Assembly (NCBI GenBank): GCA_035235625.1
Contig: CP141150.1
Span: 3,472,001 to 3,536,000, forward strand
DNA from: Saururus chinensis
Taxonomy: Eukaryota; Streptophyta; Magnoliopsida; Piperales; Saururaceae
Length of the DNA stretch: 64,000 bases
Direction: 5' to 3'
Part shown: in pieces, positions 46,169 to 60,134 of the stretch
How the letters are laid out: every line of letters begins with the position of its first letter
How positions within the stretch are numbered: position 1 is the stretch's first letter
Program-made: the position numbers and the translations under genes
Notes under the pieces: model-generated
What the model was told of the DNA's origin: nothing
The model's input: only the letters and a program-made list of their open reading frames with translations
Databases searched by the model: none

Positions 46169-47130
46169 TAAAGGATTATAAATATATCAAAAGGCATAAC
46201 TATGTTATAACTATGTGGCCATGGCTCCATGGAACTTGATTTACATATCTAATACATATATTTTAAATCAAAACAAAGTCTAGGTACATAGTTGGCCACC
46301 TTAGTCTTTCAACCTTGGTTCCGCACTAGGGCTGTAGCGACTCGCTAGTGCTTATGCTTGCCACAATCAAAGGTCTAGGGCCCATCTCTTGGCAGCCTCA
46401 CACATGTTGCCCACCTGGGGCAAACACGTGGCAATGGCTTATGCATGCAAAAATTGCAGTATAAATAAATGATAAAGCCCATTTCTGATTTTAAAATGCA
46501 AGTTGTTTATAATAAGGACCCTAAGGGTTGCAACTTGAAATTCACAATTAAATGAGGTTTTGGATAAAAATTCAAAATTTATGTATCAAAGCCCATGAAT
46601 GTCTCCAATTTATAAATAGAATTTTTAATTATATTTAATTTTTCTAAAATTTATAAGCCATCAAATCAAGATCTAATTGTGAAGGGGCCAAATGAGTAAT
46701 ATCCGCCGTCAGATCAAAGTTCGATGGGCCGATGATGATTGGGCTCACACCGATGCTCATAAACCCATATTCATCCAAGCGGGACTCTTCCTAAAATATT
46801 TTAATTTTTTGAATATTACATAATAAAATTAACCATGAATTCCGAAAAACAAAATCATGATTTAAGGATGTTAGGAACCCTGTTGATGTCCAAGCCCAAA
46901 TTTCACTGACACGGAAGGTTTGCCAAACGCCAATACTTGGCCCATAAAAAGGCCCATTTCATCAACCGGGTTGGGCTGGGAAGGATCCATCCATCCAGCT
47001 TCCAGCCCACCCAGGTCTGCCGTTAGGAGTTGGGACTCATCACTCTCCCGCCATCGAGCTCTCAGCTAGGGTTTCCGATGCTCCGATCAGAGCTCCAGAT
47101 TCTGAAATTGCAGAAACAAGTTGGGTGAAT

Positions 47131-49769
47131 ATGGCGGAAGAGAGGTCGGGGTCGGAGGCAGGGGCGAGAGGGGAGGAAATGCCGCCATGGGAGCAGCATG
47201 CGGCAGTGATAAGCATTCCTCGGTTTGATTACAAGGCCCCTTCTTCTCTGTTGGAGCACTCCCACTCGGGCTTCTTGATCACCTGCCCCATCAGTAATTG
47301 CCATCTTTTTCTTTTCAAGTCTTTATCTTTATTGTTCTGCTTTGATCAGGTTACGAGAAATAGAAAATAATGGGTATTTTTATGCTTTTCTGGTTTTATT
47401 GTTGCCATGACTATTGTCAGGTCAATTGATTTATATGGTTGTAATCTGATTTGCTAACGTTTTTGTTGGGTTTGGGTAACTTTGTTGATGCTTGTATGTT
47501 TGTCATTGTCGTAGCAATGTAACTGTTTGAGTTTTAGGTTTAATTGTTTGCTTCTGTTCCAGAGAGGGAGAAAAGTGCAACTAAAGAAGCCATTTCTATT
47601 CTCTCTAAGGTGTCTCTCCTGTCTCTTTCTCTTTCTCTGTCATGTTCCTTTTTTGAAAAAATTGTAGACTGTTGTTGAAGAAAACATATATTTTATCTGA
47701 AGCGTATGTTTTAAATATATTATCTGATTGATTATCACATAAGTAGACAAACTTACTGCAGTAAAATCCTAAAAAAAATTTCTCGAAATTTTGTGCAGTT
47801 TGTGAACTCATCGAAAATTGATGTATCTGAACCACCTGTGGATGTTGGTAATGGAGGTGAAGGAGTGGGTGTGGAGACAGCTACCAAAGAATCCTGTGAT
47901 TCATGTAACGTAGCTAAGAAACGGAAAATATTCCAAGAGGGAAAAAATGTGGAGCTTGCACACAGATTGGAAATCAATGAAGATATTAGTAAATTAGGTA
48001 ATTAGGCAATGCTTCTTAGAGCATATTGAGTTTCTAGTATATTCTCCAAGAAAAATGGTCTGATATTATGCAGTATACAATTTATATAAAGCAGGTGAGG
48101 CACATACAACATCTGGTGACATTGAGACAAATGTCACATGTGATAGTTACTGTCCTCTTTCACTGGTGAAGCTAACCAGGAGTGGTTTGCTTCTCTTTAC
48201 ATTTCGACCAAACAACTGTCCACCACCTACCAATATTCTGTGCAATATTCTCGCATCTTTGCAATCTGGAAGCCTCGGGCCTTTACAGTAAGTAATATTT
48301 TTCATCTTCCTGATTTCTGTGATTTTTACTCTTTATCTACTCTGTATAATTTTGCATCATTCATAATTTTTCTCTGGATGCATTTGACAAGATACTTTTA
48401 CTGGTCAACAATGAGATTGACAATTGCGGTTTTGCCAATTCTTCTTATTTTTTCCTGCTGAAATACGAATATGCAGGGAATATTGAAATAACTATCTCAA
48501 TTTAATACAGTTGGTGGTTCTTAGTGCAGGTGGTGCCATAGAATTCTTCCTGTTCAGGCTACTTGCAGTCTGAAAGAAAAGGAGCTCCAGTGTGTTGTAT
48601 CAGAGCTTGTTAAGCAATTCTTAAAGAGTGAAGGGCAAAGATCGTCAAAACCTATGAAGGTCTTCATTGTTCTTAATAACACCATTATCTCGTTTTATTT
48701 GTTTGCCATCTTGCTGTCTGCATTTGTTATTTGTTGCCATCTTTCAATTCTTTACATGCTTCTTGGAGCTTAGATGACCGAGCCTTTAACATTTACTGTC
48801 TGCTAAGGTGGGATAGAGCTCAGGATTAATGAAAATTGTGAGGGTTAGGGCTGTGGGGCTCTGAGGTTGATTGGGATAAAGATTGAATCACCAAAGGGAT
48901 GAACCTTATCCGAGTTGCAGCATCCTCAGTTATTCAGATTAATTGTCATTTATTCTCAAAACTAAAGTTTCATTTTCAAATTTTTTTGTCATCGTTACTT
49001 GTGATATTTTTGCCTCATTATCACCCAATAGTATCACCAATCACACTGTATGTAGATTCTGCCATGTTATTTGATTTTTATATTAATTATGAAATGCTCA
49101 GTTGTTGTACCTGAAGTAAGTTGCTTACATGCCAAATCAGTTTGCAGTTGGATACAACAGGAGAGGCATTGATGAGGTAGAAGTGAAGACACAGAAAAAT
49201 GCAGTGAAAGATTCTGATCATTTGACCTTACTAGACCGAAACAAATGCTTTGCCATTGTGGCGGGAGCAGTAAAAAGTGTTGTTGAGGACTCTGTTGTAG
49301 ATCTTAGGTCACCAGAGGTAGCACTGGCCTTTCTTTATTTCTCATCTTCTTTAAGCTTTTAAATTTCGTTTTATTGAAGTGATAGATGCATGCTACTACT
49401 AATTTTCCTAGAGAACCACTTGTAGGGCCTTCTGTTTAATAACATTATTCTGCGCATCCTTTGTTTTTAATGAAAATGCCATTCTTGAAATCCTTCAAGA
49501 TTTCAAAGTGCCACACATATCGTGGTAACTTCAAAGTGGCTTTGGAGAGTTCTTGTGGTCACAATCCTTGGCAAATCCACTAGTTCTAATCACTTCTTTC
49601 GTTTCCCTTTTTTTTTCAGCTTGTAGTGTTTGTTGAACTGCTTCCCCTTTCTGGCCTAGCCCAAGGATCCCTTGTTGCTGCTGTTTCAGCTCTTCCGCAT
49701 GGCCTTATTACTGTCAAACCGCGGCTATCTGTTAAGGCTTTAGTCTCAGATTCAAAAACCTCAAGGTGA
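47131..49769 (+). CDS. THUMP-domain protein (THUMPD1/Tan1-like), seven exons, intact
   Basis: Relatives (yeast Tan1, human THUMPD1) bind tRNA through a THUMP domain and act with the acetyltransferase Kre33/NAT10 to make N4-acetylcytidine-12 in tRNA(Ser/Leu); the plant role is inferred from the family. Exons are 47131-47293, 47563-47609, 47799-47997, 48095-48287, 48530-48659, 49141-49317 and 49620-49769, all GT-AG, 1059 bp in total, 352 residues plus TGA. Frame is kept across every junction. The THUMP region spans about residues 200-330, with WCHRILPVQATC (202-213), FAVGYNRRG (from 245) and a terminal strand-rich part around LVVFVELLPLSG (from 304). A basic KKRK stretch at 110-113 could be a nuclear signal. 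The residue 1-70 part (PWEQHAAVISIPRFDYKAP, then ITCPIKREKSATKEAISIL) is a conserved feature of this family as I recall it. The start is the ATG at 47131. Confidence 0.88.
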
Positions 49770-50190
49770 AAGTTGCTGCATGAGGTGCAATTTGGTTTGC
49801 AAAAAGTGTCAAAACATCACAGATGAGCTTCTTGGTGGCTTGAGATTATTCATCTGTGCATCTCGACATGGATCAAGTGATTATGTGACCCTCTTCCCCG
49901 CTATTACAAGGAGAGCAAAGGGACACGAATCATTATGTGGGTGTACTATGATGGTGCTGTTACTTTCAACACGCAAACCTAAGTTGGAGATATTTTTGGA
50001 ACCTTATCTCATGGTCTTTTAGGTTATGACTTACGCCCAAAAATGTAACATTCCAAAGTATAATTTTGACTTATTATTTACCCTTCTTTTTGATGTTTCT
50101 GCCTAATAGCGGCATAAGTATGCCATGCTGCCGAGGACCTCCATTGAACACGAGAGTTGGGGGGGTTAGCAGTAACAACTAACCAAGAGC
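49770..50190 (+). other. Probable 3'-UTR and downstream flank of the THUMP gene
   Basis: The sequence is non-coding after the TGA at 49767. No clear polyadenylation motif stands out beyond A/T-rich patches near 50040-50090. It ends at the second LTR element. Confidence 0.4.
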
Positions 50191-50195
50191 ATAAG

Positions 50196-50728
50196 TGATG
50201 CAGGCCGCTCAAATGGAAATGAATTTTCAGAAACAAAACGAAATTTCAGAAACAAAAGCAAAGAACAAGCTGAGATTTAACCTCTTGTTAAATCAGCAGC
50301 CTAAAATACAGAGCACTTTATTCCTCATTTGGAACAACCAAATACAAATGAGCATTCATCAATTAACAACTAACTCCCTTGTAGTTACATCCCATAGTTT
50401 TATTTATACTAAAGAGTTAAAACCCATGAAAGGAATTTAAAAGTGACGACGTTTACTGGTTTTAGATACTGTGTAAATAAATGCATGAAGGAGACGATTA
50501 ACAACTTAAACGGTAAAGTTAATTAAATTGTAAAGTCATATTTATCCTTTTTTATTCCACAGAATTACTCGATCCTCTGACATACATGCATTTAAGTCAT
50601 TAGTGATTACCAACTTTACCCCTGTGTATTTTAAATCCTAGGAAAAGTTGTTCAATCAAATGACTGAACCACTTCTGAAAACACTTCATTTCTTCACCTA
50701 GCCACACTTCCATTATGCCCCTGCATCA
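50196..50728 (-). repeat. LTR of the second LTR element (low-coordinate copy)
   Basis: It aligns with 54451-54965 over most of its length, sharing AAAGCAAAGAACAAGCTGAG and CACACTTCCATTATGCCCCT. The tips TGATGCAGG and CCTGCATCA are inverted copies of one another. Confidence 0.85.
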
Positions 50729-53700
50729 TACTCTCTTGCCCATGAATAGTTCGACCCCGAGCTTTAAAGCAGATAAAGGTCTACAATTAGAACTAAATGA
50801 CTAAATTGATCTAGTGGAGGTTCTTTAAACCACAGTACATTACTCAGATGAACTAACAACTATAATTCTTTGTAAGACCAAACAGGTTTTTCAACTAGAA
50901 ATACTTCTGTGACAAAAACCCAGAGAAAAAATTTCATTTACAAAGCATCAATGATCTGATTTTCTTTCTAGACTCTAAATTTTAAAGGAGTCATGAAGTC
51001 AGCTTTAAGTAAAACCTAGTGATGTATATATGAAAACCACATAATATCCCAGATGATAGTGATATTGTTGACTATGATCAAAGATGATTCTGCTACAGCA
51101 CAATTTATCCGGTGATCTTTTGAATGAATTCCCAGAGTATGCACAGTTCTAATATACTGTAATGTTTAAAAATAAGAATTTTGGATTGACCACTTCATAA
51201 GCATGAATTCTGACATGTTCTGTACCAATGTAAATTGTTGTCATTTACATATCAAATAAAGAATTTTACTGCCTTGAGTTAGCACATGGAAATTCCACTT
51301 GTTATTTTGCATTTTGATGGCTTCAAAGACATTGAAATGATTGTTTTCAATCTTAAATGTTGTCCAAAAATTTTCAAAATATCTTCCACACTTTGCTTTC
51401 CCATTTTGAAATCTATTAGCATAATTTGCACTGAACAACTACCAGAATTAATCTTGGTTTTAGCTAAATGCGTCACTGGTCCAACTGATGTAGTTATAAT
51501 ACTCTTCACAGGCATAATGCAAGTCTTCTGTTCTTTCAAATTTTTCACAACAGCCATTCCAAATTTATTTAGTAAGGTAAAGAGTTTTTGTTCAAACTGA
51601 ATTTCCTTCAACTTAGTTGTAGTTGCCTAAATTTTTCAAATATTGATTCATTCTGCACTATTACCCAACTAATCTCTTCTTGTCAAAGACAAATTCTGTA
51701 ATGTGTATATGAAAAGTATTTCCTTATTTCCTACATAATACTCAGCAGCTTCATACTATCATTGTATCCAGCAAAGAATAATAGTTCATTTCACCATCTC
51801 ACTGCCATCCATTTTTTTTTGTTCATAATGGCAAATAACCTGACATTGCATTAGTAAAACAAGATGATTAATACCCCAAACAATCTCTGCTTGCTATTTC
51901 ATATGACATTCCAATTTTATAAGGAAGGTTAACACATTTATGTTGTCACTAAGCCATGTATAACCACGAAATTGAAGAACAGGAGGAGGCTCCTCAAACC
52001 ATGTCAGTTGTCCTTTGGTAAAAATTTCAAACTCCTATGCAAAATGATGTTTGTCAGTAGAAATACTATTGCAACTATATCCGGTCACAAATACATCATA
52101 TTTTTCATCAATATGAGTCAATAAACTGAACAGGCTATTCTATTTTCTTAGCAAATGCATAAGAAGTCGTCTGGTCAGATTCTTAGGCACAAATGTCAAT
52201 TCACCAATGTACCATAATATTTTGTCGACTGAAATATGAAAGATAAAATAAATAGTCACAGTAAGTTCTACCATATCAAAAATGATTCTTAAAAATCTTT
52301 GCATTCTTGATAGGATAAAATTGAACTTCAAATGTATACCATCTGTCGGCTTAATGTAAAGGAATTCCCAAGGATTATGCAACATCTTATTCTGAACATC
52401 TATCTTCTTAGCTTCACTCTTTGATTTACTTAAAACAATATTCTCTATTTCCCACTTTAATTTCAATATGTAATTTTCACTGTTTTGGGCATCTGTCATT
52501 TTCTGAATTGTTACAAATCAAAGAATAGTCTGAAGAACTTCATGAGACACTTTAGAAAACTTAGAAACTAAATGCCCCTCAAGTTTAGAATATTTTGTTC
52601 CCAAATCAAGAATTTTGGTCTCTTGAATTTCCTTTAACTCATCTGTCTGAAATACCCTAAATTCCACTAAATCCATTTGTTGTTCTGTCAACTCATATAT
52701 CATATAAAGATCTAGAAAGTTCTTCATTTCTGACTTTCAAATTTGCTGCACAATTTCAAGCATAACAACACATCTTAGAATTTGGAGGTTTCCAAACTTA
52801 TTGGCATGACTCAGATTTTGTTTGTACTATGTAAGAAGCCAATATCTACTATTTAATTTGATAAGTGGTTCTCCAAATTTTTCGAAAACTAAATGTCCTA
52901 TATAACTTGCTGAGTCATGCCTTCCTTGTAATGAAGCTTTCATGCTGAAACAAAAGGAGTTAGACAATATACTATCCCTCATTTGATTGAATTGTTTATA
53001 ACCATAGCAAACTGAAAATATTTCATGCCTCCAATAATCAACTAGATTTTTTGGCATACTTTCTTCAAACAAACAACAGTTATAAATTATTTCTATGAGC
53101 ACTTCCAACCAGGGTGGTTTTGGTGTTATGTGTAACATAACTTTCCAAGGCTCAATAAATCAAAATTTTAAATCTGAAGTAAAAATACCTTGATGATGCA
53201 TAGACATTATAGGATAGAATTTCACTTGCCGAGCATCCTAACCATGATTGAACAACAAAATTAAATAATCTAGGCCAGCTTTTATAGATTTGTCACTATC
53301 AACATTAATAAAAAATGAAGGATCTTCTTCCTGTGGCTTTTCTCGGTTGGAAGGATTTTCAACTGCATTTTCACTACCCAATTTGAAGTCTCTGTCAATT
53401 GTATTGTATTCAGTTATAGTTTTCAAAATGTTAACTCTTGAGACGTCTTCTTTTAACAGACATACTAACAAATCTAAATTTGTAGATATTTCTTGCCCAA
53501 TTCCATATTCTTGAACTTTATTTTTCTGCTGTGCCATTTCTTCTTGAATTTCACTAACTGAATTTGAATCTATAATATGTGGAGAAAGCTATACATCTTC
53601 TCTTTCTAACACAACTTTTGAATTACTAATTTTTAGTGGAGGACTCAGTGTTTCAGCTTGGACAAACTTATCTATATACCTTTGTATATTTTGAGCTTCA

Positions 53701-54450
53701 GTCTCTTGCACTCCATTTCGAATAGCTGATCTATGAAACTCTTCCTCATACTCAATCATAGCATTAAAATTCTGTTGACAACTTTGATATTGTCTAAAAA
53801 TTGAGTGTTCATAATCAACTAGTAGAAATTTACATTTTAGTAGTTTCTTCATGTGTGACCAAGACTGAATTGGATGCTTACCATTACTGATTCTATCTTA
53901 CTGAATTCGAGTCCACCATTTTGATGCCCTTCCTTTCAATTTACAAGCCACAATCTTACATTTCATATCATCCTGGACCTCTATGTAGTAGAAGTAATTT
54001 TCTACTTTAGCTATCCAATCTAGAAATTGCTCTATATGCATTTGTCCATTAAATGTTGCAAGTTCTACTTTGGGTTTGAATCGAGGGTAAGAATTGTTTG
54101 TACCTGGATTCACAACAGGAACATGATTATGCGGTTCTCCTTCATCACTGGACAACGATTCAATACCTTGTTGATATGCAAAAACTTTTCGAAATTGCAT
54201 TTGGGGTTGCTCCGCAATTCCAGATCTAGTACTCCATTTCTCACTGAATCTCGAACAAAATTGGAATTATTATCGAGATGAATCACAAATTTGCGATTCA
54301 GCATTTCTATTTGTATTGCTATGATTTGAAGATACTGTAGCATCTGTTGTTGAAGCTTCATTATATCATCGATGGAAGATGCATTCGAAGACCCTTCCTT
54401 CCGATCGTTTGCTGCCATCAAAGCCAACAAAACCAGCTTTGATACTAATT

Positions 54451-54965
54451 TGATGCAGGCGGCTCAAATAGAAATATATTTTTAGAAACACATCTTTAAT
54501 CTTCATTAACCAAAATGAAATTACAAAAACAAAAGCAAAGAACAAGCTGAGATTTAACCTCCCGTTAAATCAGTAGCTTTAGCTCAAAAACAGAGTACAG
54601 GGATAACCCTCATTTGGAACAACTAAATATATATGAACATTTATCAATCAACAACTAACTCCCTCGTAATTACATCCCAAAGTTCTATTTATACTAAACA
54701 GTTAAAATCCATGAAGCTCTCTTTGACAGAATTTGAATTTAAAAGTGTCGTCGTTTATTAGTTCCAGTTACTGTGTAAATGAATGCATGAAGGAGACGAT
54801 TAATGACTTAAATGGTAAAATTAATTAAGCCATAAAGTTATATTTGCCTTTTTCTATTTCACAGTTTAAGTCATTAGTGATTACCAACTTTACGCCTACA
54901 TATTTTAAATCTTGTGAAAACTTCATTTCTTCACCCAGCCACACTTCCATTATGCCCCTACATCA
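54451..54965 (-). repeat. LTR of the second LTR element (high-coordinate copy)
   Basis: This is the partner of 50196-50728. In the transcribed orientation it is the 5' LTR, next to the primer-binding-site-like motif and the gag-like region. Confidence 0.85.
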
Positions 54966-54970
54966 AAAAG

Positions 54971-57900
54971 CCCCTCCTCACCTGGGCGATCAGACTCCAT
55001 ACATGGCCCCAGCACCACTCGGAACACCAGCTCCTCCGTCCTCAGCTTCTCCTAAAAAATTAAAACCCCAAAAACCCTACCTCCCAAACCCTTCACAAGA
55101 ACCTGAACACAAGTCCCGGAGGACCATTGGCCAGCCAGGCTACACAAGAAGCCTAGAGAACCCGATGGCCACCACTTTCATAAGGAAAGATGAAACCTTA
55201 AAATTAAGTTATGCTACATAAATCTTTCAACATATTCAATGGAGCATGAAGCCTTGGGAGCAGTGCGCATGTTTTTGTACTCCAAGTTCCTCATTTCCGG
55301 CTGTTTTGTGTGTTTCCTGGTTCAGGAGAATGGTACATTGCTGTGTGGGCGAGGATAAACGAGCAAGGTTGCGAGCATGGACTCGATGTCTGCTTAGTTC
55401 CTCCTTGTTTGCAGCGCAAAGGCAAGAGAGCAATGCGCAATTGCATGTCAGTCCTGTAGGCTTGGGGGATTGCGGACCTCGGAAGATGGCATGGTCGATG
55501 CTTGGTTGATTAATGGAAGCGTTAGGGTTTTCATTTAGGTATTAGGACTCACAGGAATTGTATTGAAGAAAGGGAGGCTCGAGATGCCCTCTTCCCTTCT
55601 TGAGAATGACAATGACTGCCTTGTTGTCCCTGTTTGTTGTTCCGCTTCTTCAGGTTCAAGCTCTTCATATTAAAAAAAAAAAACTAAACTAAACAATGTC
55701 GAAAGATTTATCCAGTTAGAATTTCTCCCTGCTCCACCCAATCTTATCTGCTCGATTAATCCAATTATAATAGTAAAAAACTTAGTCATTCCATAAAGCA
55801 TGAAGCAATAGAAGACGCCCTACCCTTACAAAGTGCCCACAACTTATTAAGCACAATAAGTATAATTTATTAATGTAATTTAACAAGTAGAAAAAATTAG
55901 TAAGGGGTTCTAACATAATATTGTTATTTATTTTAGAAAAATACTTAGTGACGATCATTTTTTATACATCAAGAACCCACTTTATTATCTAGGTGATGAG
56001 TAGGGCTACTTAATGGTGTTTGAATGATGAAACGGGTTCTTAACGTATAAATGTAACGTCAATGTAGCATTATCATAGTTGTGGTACGTTTAACATGGTA
56101 ATGTTTAGTCTTCATCAAGTTGACCGCCCTTAAAGATTAAGGGTGTCCAAGTTCTTAAAGAGCTCTTGTAGATGGGCATACGTTAGTTGGACCTCTTGCT
56201 AATCCACTGTTTCTCATAGCCCTTCACTATTTATACACCCCAATAAAACATAAAAGATTCCTCATGCATACCCCATTTATATTATTAATTTTTTCCTCAT
56301 TCTTCTTCACTGCCGATAAAATCATGCTCCGGCAGATGCCACGCCGGCCGCTAGCCGTCATAATAGCAGCCGGCCGGCCGGCCACAAGGAAAAAGATCGG
56401 GCCAAGCCTGTCGGTTACCTTCCCCTTATAAGTGGCATCGATTATAACTGTCTTCTCTGTAACCCCTTTTTCTGATGACATTTTTGTGCATGAAATAGTT
56501 ATGAAGCCTTTGAAATCGATGCCTTCAACAATGCAAGAGACAATTTTATTCACAGTAGAGTATTTTCTCTATAACCCCTTCTTTCTATGACGATTTTGTG
56601 CGTATAATAGTCATGAGTCTCATGACGCCTTGAAACAAACGTCTTCCACAGTACAAGTGACAATTTTATTCACAGAAGAGCTTCGCCATGAATGACAATT
56701 GCATCTCTCTCCAGAAATACTAGCCGCTAGTTAGGCTTTGGCATCACAGCAAATCATCACAACATTTACCAAACACGACGAAATGTATAGAGAAAAATCC
56801 AAACTTGACGTGAACAAAAATCAAGCATTCAAGAGGGAAAAGAGAAATGGACGCGTGACAAAAGAGATACAAGACTAGAGAAGGAAAGGGATAGGGGAGG
56901 GAGCAATCGAGAGAGTGTGAGGCCGCCAGGATGGGGAAGGCGAACGGAGAAGGAGAGAAGGACAAAAAAAATGATCACAGCCGGAGCCCGTGTTAGATGT
57001 AGGCTGCCTGCCGCCGTGTTGACCATCTCTATATTAGCGACTAAAGTTTGCTGAATTTAAAAATGATGGCCGAAACAATCCGGGCTAAACCCAGCCCGGT
57101 AATCAAACAAATAGACACATTATTCGGACATTCGGTCAAACGGATATTTGGTCACTTACAACGTGGTCATTCAGTTGGTCAATTGGTCAGTCTGTCAAAT
57201 AAATAATCAGACAATTGACCACGTCGACTAATTAAAATTGTCCTTTTGTCCGATTACCACCCCGTGCACAATAGAATTTCATGCAACAACCGAGACGCAA
57301 CCTCGACTGATATAACAATAAGAGGCTGTCTGGCTGAAGATTCATCAGCAACATTGCTCTAAGATTAGGAAGAAATTTTGTAAATCATGTTTAGGTGTAA
57401 AAATTGTTAAATGTATAAAAAAATTTGGTTAATTTTCGCTTTCTTAAGTAATTTTCTTGATAAATCAGCAGCGGTAATTCTATTTTAACTTCATTTGACA
57501 AATATAACCTTTCAGTTACGATCGTGAAAATAAAGAAGATGGCAATCGGTTCAACAAGCTGAGTATTTTATGGGAGGAGCTGGCATCAATACGAGGGGAA
57601 GGGGAGCTTTCGAACGGAGATGTGAACGTCGAGACCACAGGAATGGCAGCGATAGATGTAGGAGCAGACAGGGGAGATGGGATGATAAAGCTGAGTATTT
57701 TATGGTGGGTTTTGGTGGAATTTGAGATGCTGGGTTTGCTGGTTCTGTATTATTGACTGAAGGAGAGGAAGAATTGCTGACAATGGGAGGTGGAGGAGAT
57801 ACGGTGTCACAGGTAAAATTGTTGTCAGCAGCATAGAGACAGTTGTCTTTTATATCCATAATCATGGTATTGATTGAGGGTTCATGAGTGTTGATATCAT

Positions 57901-60134
57901 TTATAATGAAGTAATTTAAAAATAGGATTATTGAAATTAGCAGAAAATTTTGGGTTAAGAGGAAAACAGAGAAAATAAATTTAGAAACAGTGAGTTGGTG
58001 GAGAAGAATCCACCAATCATTTTCTCAAAGTTAACGATCAATTGGCTAAATTGCTCAGTTCTGCCTATATTTCAATATTTGGGCTTTGATCATCAATCCA
58101 AGTGGTATAGGTGTTAACGAGTCGATCAGACTGTTAAAATTAAGCGCAATTTGACGTTAATGCATGCTTGAATTCATTTTAGACACACCTCATGTTCAAT
58201 TCAATTTTAAAGTTGGCTCAAATAAAACTCTAGGTGGAAGTCGAAGATAATTCACGAACTAATATTGATTCAATCTTTCAAGTTGTCGTAGATTAATTAG
58301 TAGGTCATGATGCATCAACAGCGGATGCAGCCAACTACAGGGGATACACAATGAAGTTACAAGTTACAACCTAATCTGCATGGGGAAATTTTCCAATTCC
58401 ATGGACATTGGAGGGGTCACCTAATCACAACTAAACTTTAAGGTGAGCCTATGTGGTCCTCCGTGTGCAACAAATCCAAATGTGAAAGCGATCTCTTCAA
58501 GAAATACGTCAAGGAATGCTAACCACCCTTGAATACTTTGTACATCAATCTTACTAGCTATTGCCGGAGGCCTTGACACTTTGACGTCTACGAGGCCAAC
58601 TAGTGCCAGTATCCAAAATTACAAGCAGAGACGAGACAAAGAGTTAGCCATAATTAGGAAGGACGGAAGACTTTTAGTTCATCATTGTCTAGGGTATATT
58701 TAGAGTGTTTTTCTACTTCCTATGAACTCATTTAAACATAAGACTGAATGACTGGACATATGAGTAATTTTTAAAGGTTGAATCCACTTTTCATATGGGT
58801 TTAACAAACACGATTCACTAACAATATTCTCATTTCTCATGAATCAAATTCTTATAACATTTATTTAGCCAAAAATAAAATGTTTCATCAATGAATTTGA
58901 CTAATTAAATTTAGGTAAATCTTGATTTACTACATCAACTATTTTGTATCCGAAGAGCTCCTAAGACTAGACCAATCATGGATATGATTTATCACAAGTC
59001 AGCAGGTAAAAAGGATGATTCATACAAAACTTTCAGAACAAGGATGAAGAAACACAAAGTTTCAAGTTCGAATACTATGCGTGACAAGCATAAATCGATC
59101 AAAATAAGAATCTCTAACATGGATTTTAATCACGTAGCAAGCAGGGATCATATTTGGAAAAATTATCAAGCTTGCTAAAAATTTAACGGCAAGCATATTG
59201 AACACATACGATTAAGTGGTCAAGCTACGTGCTTGGAATATGCAAAACCCTAAACTTGTGGTTTCTATTTAGGAAGGAAACATCAACAACAACAAATAGG
59301 GCACATCTGAAATTGTAATTGACATAGTGGACTGCATAGAGACAAACCATTAAGCATTCTCCAAAAGGACCGCAAACGTTTTTGTATTCGGACACGACTA
59401 GCTTGACTGGGGCTTTGTTACCAATGATCCCAACTAGCTCACATAGGGTTCCAAACATGGTACACAAGAGGGATCTAATTTTTATTTATAACTGCCCATT
59501 TATGTACCATATTCATTGCCCTTTGTGACTTGGTCACCTAATAGGAAAAAGGAGTTGAAAGATAAGACTGCAAATTCTTGAAATAATGAGCAAGCCTTGT
59601 CATGCTTTGATGTGTAAGGTGTTATCCTTAGTGAATGTTAAAACATGACTTAATTTAGAAAAAATTATATGTAAGATTTGATAATTCTTGTTTTTTAATT
59701 ATTTTATATGTGGTTGACTTTTAAAATTTAAGGAATTTGACCTTTTAGCTTTATAAGTTAGATAACTCTATGATAAGTTGAATTTACAACTGAGACTTAT
59801 ATACTTAAAAATTAGTTTAAAAAACTTTAAAATGTCAACAAAAATGTATAAATCGGAGTTTAAATGAGTGAGATATGACCAGTTAAAGTTGTATTAGATG
59901 TATTGTACCCGATTACTCGATTTATACATAAGATTGTGCCTTTTACTTGGCCTTTTAGCTCATTTAAAGTAAGTTACATAAATAGTAGTTTAAAGGATAA
60001 TTTGAGTGGCCTAAAGGTGGTTTAGTAATACAAACCCTAGGGCGTTAGGAATTCTAATATTCTACTTATATAAATAGGTCTTAAGTGCTTTAATTAGAGA
60101 ATTTTGAAGCTTTTTTTATATTTGACTAAAAATT
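54971..60134. other. Intergenic DNA with scattered coding-like scraps
   Basis: No gene can be supported. Open stretches at 54966-55221 and 55246-55509 (plus), 56227-56553 and 57551-57865 (minus) and 58978-59178 (plus) show no motif I recognise. A direct repeat of AAGCTGAGTATTTTATGG lies at about 57557 and 57690. An A-run at about 55671-55683 could mark an old retroposed end. The region 58318-58640 looks mildly coding-like on the minus strand but is interrupted. Confidence 0.4.
56448..56681. repeat. About 117-bp tandem duplication
   Basis: TTCTCTGTAACCCC...GACAATTTTATTCACAGTAGAG is followed by TTCTCTATAACCCC...GACAATTTTATTCACAGAAGAG. The two units are visibly diverged. Confidence 0.65.

Larger units (their letters stand above)
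42538..47130. other. Intergenic region between divergent PSY and THUMP genes
   Basis: The region holds the PSY promoter on the left and the THUMP gene promoter on the right. No further gene is supported. Several MITE-like traces are present: Stowaway-like CTCCCTTCATCTTAGAATAATAG at about 43485, an inverted-repeat pair at about 44183-44300, the element at 45040-45175, another Stowaway-like end at about 45830-45850, and the foldback at 46043-46168. Other stretches are A+T-rich and featureless to me. Confidence 0.55.
50196..54965 (-). mobile_element. LTR retrotransposon with gag-like region but no recognisable pol
   Basis: LTRs at 50196-50728 and 54451-54965 both begin TGATGCAGG and end GCATCA or ACATCA. 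The flanks ATAAG (50191-50195) and AAAAG (54966-54970) are a near-matching 5-bp duplication. Read on the minus strand, a primer-binding-site-like GTATCAAAGC follows the LTR at about 54438-54450, then gag-like sequence (about 54420-53600) akin to that of the 20254-27461 element, including an ELATFNG-like motif. The remaining space to the other LTR (about 53540-50730) is coding-like in pieces but has none of the RT, RNase H or integrase signatures I would expect. It is probably a non-autonomous Ty3/Gypsy relative. It looks broken in several places, and the LTRs differ noticeably, so it is old. Confidence 0.8.

Noticed and set aside
54844-55221. 125-codon plus-strand frame
   Set aside because: Its first third lies in the LTR of the second LTR element and the remainder is Pro/Lys-rich with no motif.
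57551-57865. Minus-strand frame with a true ATG and a Pro/Ser-rich product
   Set aside because: It is the best of the anonymous frames in this region, but it has no recognised domain, no clear downstream exon, and an internal direct repeat.
58318-58640. Coding-like stretch on the minus strand
   Set aside because: It is interrupted and matches no family I know. It may be a pseudogene scrap.
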